9,651 bases of DNA from assembly GCA_003661125.1 (NCBI GenBank), contig QMVO01000043.1, positions 1-9,651 on the forward strand, in the 5' to 3' direction. Origin of the DNA: Methanosarcinales archaeon (GTDB lineage: Archaea; Halobacteriota; Syntropharchaeia; Alkanophagales; Methanospirareceae). The first letter of the stretch is position 1. Every line of letters begins with the position of its first letter. This document shows positions 6,412 through 9,651 of the stretch, in pieces. Both the position numbers and the translations under genes were made by a program. The notes beneath the pieces were generated by a model. The model worked only from the letters and a program-made list of their open reading frames with translations. It did not search any database and was not told the origin of the DNA.

Positions 6412-7341
6412 ATGGAGAAAGAGGAAGAATTGTTTGTGCCGCGGCTGGTTACAACCGAAGAGAACTTTGCTCGCGGGCATCGCGCCTGTGTAGGCTGTGG
6501 AGAGGCTCTTGCAGTTCGACACGTGTGCAAAGCGCTGGGAAAGAATGTGATAATCGTTAATGCTACGGGATGCATCGAGATTATCTCATCGCTGTTACCG
6601 CAAACTTCATGGTGCGTCCCCTGGATTCATACGCTGTTTGAGAATGTTGCAGCAGTGATGTCTGGTATAGAATCGGCGTATAAAGCGCGGGTAAGAAAAG
6701 GCAAAATTCCTGATAAGGATGTGAAATTTGTTGGATTTGCAGGTGACGGCGGCACTTCGGATATAGGAATACAGGCATTGTCAGGTGCTATGGAACGCGG
6801 ACATAATTTCCTTTATTGCTGTTTTGATAACGAAGCTTATATGAATACTGGTATACAAAGGTCTTCCTCTACTCCTTATGGTGCATGGACGACGACTGCA
6901 CCAGTAGGGAAGAAAAGCATAGGACAAGTAACATGGAAAAAGAACATGCCGGAAATTGCAGTCGCGCATAAGATACCCTATGTGGCAACGGCTTGCCCTT
7001 CCTATCCATTCGATTTAATGGATAAAGTGCGAAAAGGAGCGGAAATCGAAGGACCTGCTTACGTTCATATATTATCGCCATGCCCCACAGGCTGGCGGTA
7101 TCCACAGAATCTAACGATAGAAATAGGTCGGTTGGCAGTGGAGACCGGTGTTTTCCCTCTTTATGAAGTGATTAACGGTGAATACCGGTTGAGTTTTGAT
7201 TTTCCTGACTTGAAACCCGTGGGAGAGTATATGAAAGAGCAAAGGCGGTTCAGGCATCTTACGGAGGATATTGTAGAGAAAATACAGGCGCGAGTGGAGA
7301 AGGAGTATTTGGAGTTGAGGGAGAAGGCGGGGGTGAAATGA
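6412..7341 (+). CDS. porB: 2-oxoacid (pyruvate):ferredoxin oxidoreductase, beta subunit
   Basis: A 309-residue subunit carrying thiamine diphosphate and a [4Fe-4S] cluster, catalysing CoA-dependent oxidative decarboxylation of pyruvate or a similar 2-oxoacid, reversibly. The diphosphate/Mg2+ site is GDGGTSDIG at 111-119 with DNEAYMNTG at 139-147. Cluster Cys are C26 and C29 (CVGC), C54 (ATGC) and C224 (LSPCPTG). SSTPYGAWTTTAPVGK at 152-167 is typical of PorB rather than the oxoglutarate branch, so pyruvate is the best guess; a branched-chain oxoacid is possible. The length is normal. ATG 6412 has a strong Shine-Dalgarno at 6398-6407. Unusually, no alpha, gamma or delta subunit lies in the window: the left neighbour is a divergent sugar operon and the right neighbour is an FrhB-like protein starting one base after the stop. 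The alpha subunit, needed for activity, must be encoded elsewhere. Confidence 0.92.
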   Translation: MEKEEELFVPRLVTTEENFARGHRACVGCGEALAVRHVCKALGKNVIIVNATGCIEIISSLLPQTSWCVPWIHTLFENVAAVMSGIESAYKARVRKGKIPDKDVKFVGFAGDGGTSDIGIQALSGAMERGHNFLYCCFDNEAYMNTGIQRSSSTPYGAWTTTAPVGKKSIGQVTWKKNMPEIAVAHKIPYVATACPSYPFDLMDKVRKGAEIEGPAYVHILSPCPTGWRYPQNLTIEIGRLAVETGVFPLYEVINGEYRLSFDFPDLKPVGEYMKEQRRFRHLTEDIVEKIQARVEKEYLELREKAGVK

Positions 7342-7342
7342 A

Positions 7343-8449
7343 ATGATAAATGAGGCAGATGCTGACGAATTGGAAGTAGAAGAGCGAAGATATGTAAGGC
7401 TGCCGAGCTTTTTAGAACAAGGTTTTTCCGCGTTAAGGCGAGACGTATTAGACAAACGAATTTGCAGTTTTTGTGGCACCTGTGCGGCATTTTGTGACAA
7501 GATAAGAATAAGCGAATACGAACTCAAGCCTGAGTTAGTCGAAGGATACGATACGATATGCGGGCTATGTTATGCCTTCTGCCCCAGGACTTTCCTGCCC
7601 CTGTCGGAGATAGAGAGCAAGATATTTGGAGCAGAAGAAGCAAGAAAAAAGGCAGAAGGGGACGTTCTTGGTGTCTATCGCGGCTGTTATGCGGTCCGGT
7701 CAAAGAGGAGAGATATAAAAGGGCAGGATGGCGGTGCAGTTACTTCTTTGCTCGCCTATGCACTTCACGAAGGTATAATAGATGGTGTGGTGATTACAAC
7801 CTCGGATAACCATTGGAGACCGATAACTAAGGTGGCAAAGAATTACGGTGAATTGAAGGAAGGTGCAGGCACGAAATATACGATTTATCCTAGTGTAGTA
7901 GGCATAAAAGAAGCGATAAGAGCTGGATGCGAAAGCATAGGGTTTGTAGGGCTGCCATGCCAAATACAGGGATTGAGAAAAGTTCAAACTGCTGAACAAC
8001 CGTATGAAATAGGAAAAGAGCGCATAAAATTGTTGATAGGGTTGTTTTGCATGGAGAATTTCAAGGAGGAGCTGCTGGATTTCGTGAAAGAGAACCTGAG
8101 TTTAGATTTAGAAGGAGTGAAGAAGTTCGACATAAAGGGAAAAGAATTTTTGGTTTACGATGAGAAAGGTAAGGTTTATGCCATCCCATTGGACGAGATA
8201 GAAGAATATATTGGTGAGGGATGCTCAGTTTGCGCTGATTATACCGCTGAACTCGCTGATATTTCCGTGGGGTCGGTGGGCTCTGAAGACGGGTGGTCAA
8301 CGGTTTTTACTCGCACGGAAAATGGAGAGGTAATAGTTAAAGATGCAATGAAAGAAGGGTACATTGAAGCGAAAGAACTGGAGGAAAAGGGGTTAGGATT
8401 GATACGGAGAGTAGGAGAGAGTAAGAGAAGAAGGGGTTCTACGAAGTAA
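7343..8449 (+). CDS. F420-linked FrhB/FdhB-type iron-sulfur flavoprotein
   Basis: A 368-residue protein of the coenzyme F420 hydrogenase/dehydrogenase beta-subunit family, which passes electrons between iron-sulfur centres, FAD and F420 (some members use other partners). The N-terminus has ferredoxin-like Cys motifs CSFCGTCAAFC (C41, C44, C47, C51) and CGLCYAFCP (C73, C76, C80). The FrhB core follows: GQDGGAVTSLLAYAL at 127-141, GIIDGVV at 144-150, GLPCQIQGL at 203-211 with C206, GLFCMENF at 233-240, and C294/C297 in CSVCADYTAELADISVG. The C-terminus is basic. The start is one base after the porB TGA, with G-rich GGCGGGGGTGA at 7326-7336 as Shine-Dalgarno, so the two are co-translated. Coupling to porB suggests it is the electron acceptor/donor module for that enzyme; this is inference. 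Sulfite reductase- or F420-dehydrogenase-type roles are alternatives. Confidence 0.88.
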   Translation: MINEADADELEVEERRYVRLPSFLEQGFSALRRDVLDKRICSFCGTCAAFCDKIRISEYELKPELVEGYDTICGLCYAFCPRTFLPLSEIESKIFGAEEARKKAEGDVLGVYRGCYAVRSKRRDIKGQDGGAVTSLLAYALHEGIIDGVVITTSDNHWRPITKVAKNYGELKEGAGTKYTIYPSVVGIKEAIRAGCESIGFVGLPCQIQGLRKVQTAEQPYEIGKERIKLLIGLFCMENFKEELLDFVKENLSLDLEGVKKFDIKGKEFLVYDEKGKVYAIPLDEIEEYIGEGCSVCADYTAELADISVGSVGSEDGWSTVFTRTENGEVIVKDAMKEGYIEAKELEEKGLGLIRRVGESKRRRGSTK

Positions 8450-8482
8450 AAAGGTTCAATCCTATTATATTATACTATTGTT

Positions 8483-9151
8483 ATGGCAGTGAGAAAATCT
8501 AAGGATTACAAAATAGCAATAGTTGACGCACTGCTTGACGTGAAAAAGAAGAAAATCGAAGCATTTTGCGAAGAGAGGTTGAGTAATGGAGCTAGCCCAT
8601 ATAAAATCATTGACGAGATGACACTTGGTCTGAGGGAAATAGGAAAAGGATACAAGGAGATATATTTTGATGCTGAACTGATGGTTTCCGGATGGAATGC
8701 GAAAAAAGCATTACAGATTCTTAAGCCACTGCTGCAACCAAAGGCAAAAACAAAAGGAAAGGAGGATAACAAAATAGGAAAAGTCGTTATCGGCACGGTC
8801 AAAGGAGACGTGCATGACATAGGAAAAGAGATAGTAAATATAATGCTATCCTCAGAGGGTTTCGAGGTCATTGATTTGGGAACAGACGTTGAAAAGGAAA
8901 AATATGCAGAAGCCGTCCGTGAAACCGGAGCAGATATTCTCGCAATGTCCGCTTTGCTGACAACCACCAGGGAATATATGGCAGAAGTCATACGGTATTT
9001 CAGGGAAGAGAGTCTTAAAGCAAAGATTTTAGTCGGTGGCGGTGCAGCCAGTGCGGAATACGCTGTAAAAATCGGTGCAGATGCCTACGGCAAAGATGCC
9101 ATTGACGCAGTCAGGAAGGCGAAGGAGCTTCTTTTAGTGGGACACACGTAA
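8483..9151 (+). CDS. Corrinoid (B12-binding) methyl-carrier protein, MtbC/MttC-like
   Basis: A 222-residue cytoplasmic corrinoid protein. Residues about 10-88 form the helical cap domain, including YFDAELMVSGWNAKKAL at 61-77 and the ILKPLL helix end. A Lys-rich linker (85-97) leads to the Rossmann-like cobalamin domain, about 98-222. The base-off signature is D109-V-H111-D-I-G114 in GTVKGDVHDIG, where His111 is the lower cobalt ligand; MSALLTTT at 155-162 and VGGGAAS at 184-190 with GADAYGKDA contact the nucleotide tail. In methylotrophic archaea such proteins carry a methyl group from a substrate-specific methyltransferase (methylamines, methanol, methylthiols) to a CoM or folate/pterin methyltransferase. 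No such partner is in the window; it lies 33 bases after the FrhB-like gene. No Shine-Dalgarno precedes ATG 8483, only an A/T-rich run. Its 3' end overlaps the decayed pyrG by 18 bases. Confidence 0.88.
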   Translation: MAVRKSKDYKIAIVDALLDVKKKKIEAFCEERLSNGASPYKIIDEMTLGLREIGKGYKEIYFDAELMVSGWNAKKALQILKPLLQPKAKTKGKEDNKIGKVVIGTVKGDVHDIGKEIVNIMLSSEGFEVIDLGTDVEKEKYAEAVRETGADILAMSALLTTTREYMAEVIRYFREESLKAKILVGGGAASAEYAVKIGADAYGKDAIDAVRKAKELLLVGHT

Positions 9152-9489
9152 ACACGCCTCCAAAAAAGCCTTAAACGGGGGCGATGGCTTGCTCGGTCTC
9201 GACTTGAATTCAGGATGAAACTGTGTAGCGAGGAAAAAAGGGTGTTTACTTGGAGAAATCTCCAGTATCTCCATTCTCGTACCACTTCTGTCCGTGCCCG
9301 AAAAAATCACTCCGTCTTTTTCCATTCTTTCTATATACGCAGGATTTACAATAAAAAAGGTATCTTATTCCCGCGCGCATACTCTATCGCCTTTATTTTC
9401 CCTTCAGCACCACGAACACCAAATCCTCCTGGAACAAGTATTCCATGAACGTCATCAAAAAACGAGCCTACCTCTTTATTACGGTTGAC
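9134..9489 (-). pseudogene. pyrG: CTP synthase remnant with internal deletion in the glutaminase domain
   Basis: Two pieces of the CTP synthase glutamine amidotransferase domain lie in order on the minus strand, in different frames. The first, 9489-9346, reads VNRNKEV, then DVHGILVPGGFGVRGAEG and KIKAIEYARGNKIPFL, ending at a TAA. The second, from about 9352 to 9134, reads VNPAYIERMEKDGVIFSG, then SGTRMEILEI, HPFFLATQFHPEFKSRP and PSPPFKAFLEA. In intact enzymes IPFL is followed by GICLGMQ and roughly 90-100 further residues before the EVNPAY-like segment. Those residues, including the nucleophilic Cys, are gone and the frame shifts at the junction near 9347-9356. The His and Glu of the triad (FHPEF) remain. 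The N-terminal synthetase domain is not recognisable in the rest of the window. A functional copy would have to exist elsewhere. An assembly error is possible. Confidence 0.8.
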
Positions 9490-9651
9490 TTAGATGCCTT
9501 TCTGAATTCACATGAAATCTTTTCACCCTTTATCCCATCTCCCACATCGTATAATACGGTCATTCTATTCTTCTTCCACTGCTTTTCCCTCTTTTATAAG
9601 CGCTACCAAAGCTCCATGCACCACGGATAACTCTAATCCCAACTCATTGGC
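9468..9651 (-). pseudogene. Broken unrecognised reading frame upstream of the pyrG remnant
   Basis: Reading leftward from the window edge, an open frame encodes NELGLELSVVHGALVALI then KEGKAVEEE and stops at TAG 9567-9565. One base later an ATG at 9563-9561 begins another frame, MTVLYDVGDGIKGEKIS then CEFRKASKSTVIKR, ending at 9468. Removing one base joins the two into a continuous, protein-like stretch, suggesting a frameshifted gene. Alternatively they are the true end of one gene and a tiny coupled ORF. The pattern does not resemble the part of CTP synthase expected just before the GILVPGG segment, and I do not recognise the family with confidence. The final codons overlap the start of the pyrG remnant in another frame. 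Confidence 0.3.

Noticed and set aside
7111..7527. Antisense frames across the porB/FrhB-like junction
   Set aside because: Both strands cannot be constrained here; the plus-strand genes have cofactor motifs and good start sites.
8464..8474. ATTATATTATA as a promoter for the corrinoid gene
   Set aside because: It is TATA-like, but a start about 25 bases downstream would fall inside the coding region, so a separate promoter here is unlikely as drawn.
8506..8991. Antisense 161-codon frame
   Set aside because: It is the mirror of the corrinoid protein gene, rich in Ser as expected of an antisense shadow, with no motif of its own.

Overview
The window looks like a chromosomal segment from an anaerobic, F420-using archaeon, probably a euryarchaeote related to methanogens, Archaeoglobus or anaerobic methane/alkane oxidisers. 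The pointers are an FrhB/FdhB-type iron-sulfur flavoprotein, an archaeal PorB-type 2-oxoacid:ferredoxin oxidoreductase subunit, a methylamine-type corrinoid protein, archaeal bifunctional sugar-phosphate nucleotidyltransferases, a DPSL-type (thioferritin) Dps-like protein and TATA-like promoters. The exact lineage is inference. No rRNA, tRNA, CRISPR array or complete insertion sequence is visible.

Layout, left to right. (1) 1-137: the 3' end of an unrecognised plus-strand gene with an apparent frameshift. (2) 212-1626: a ZIP-family metal transporter followed by a DPSL-type ferritin-like protein, a small metal/oxidative-stress unit ending in a hairpin plus T-tract. (3) 1685-1933: about 250 bases with no convincing gene. 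(4) 6258 down to 1934, minus strand: an amino-sugar operon of two tandem, divergent nucleotidyltransferase/left-handed beta-helix proteins and glmS. glmS carries an 81-base cluster of palindromes that is translated in frame as a Lys-rich insert. (5) 6259-6411: a divergent promoter region with a perfectly palindromic TATA-like core. (6) 6412-9151, plus strand: porB, an FrhB-like protein one base downstream, then a corrinoid protein. (7) 9134-9651, minus strand: the wreck of a CTP synthase gene (pyrG) that has lost the centre of its glutaminase domain, including the catalytic Cys, preceded by another broken reading frame.

How the parts work together. GlmS makes glucosamine-6-phosphate. The two nucleotidyltransferases would act at the acetylation/uridylylation end of UDP-GlcNAc (or related nucleotide-sugar) synthesis, although only the upstream one keeps the acetyltransferase His motif. 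No phosphoglucosamine mutase is present. The porB-FrhB pair suggests 2-oxoacid oxidation wired to F420 or another flavin-linked carrier; the alpha, gamma and delta subunits are not in the window. The corrinoid protein next to it has no methyltransferase partner here. The most unusual items are the palindromic in-frame insert in glmS, the porB-FrhB-corrinoid association, and the decayed pyrG.
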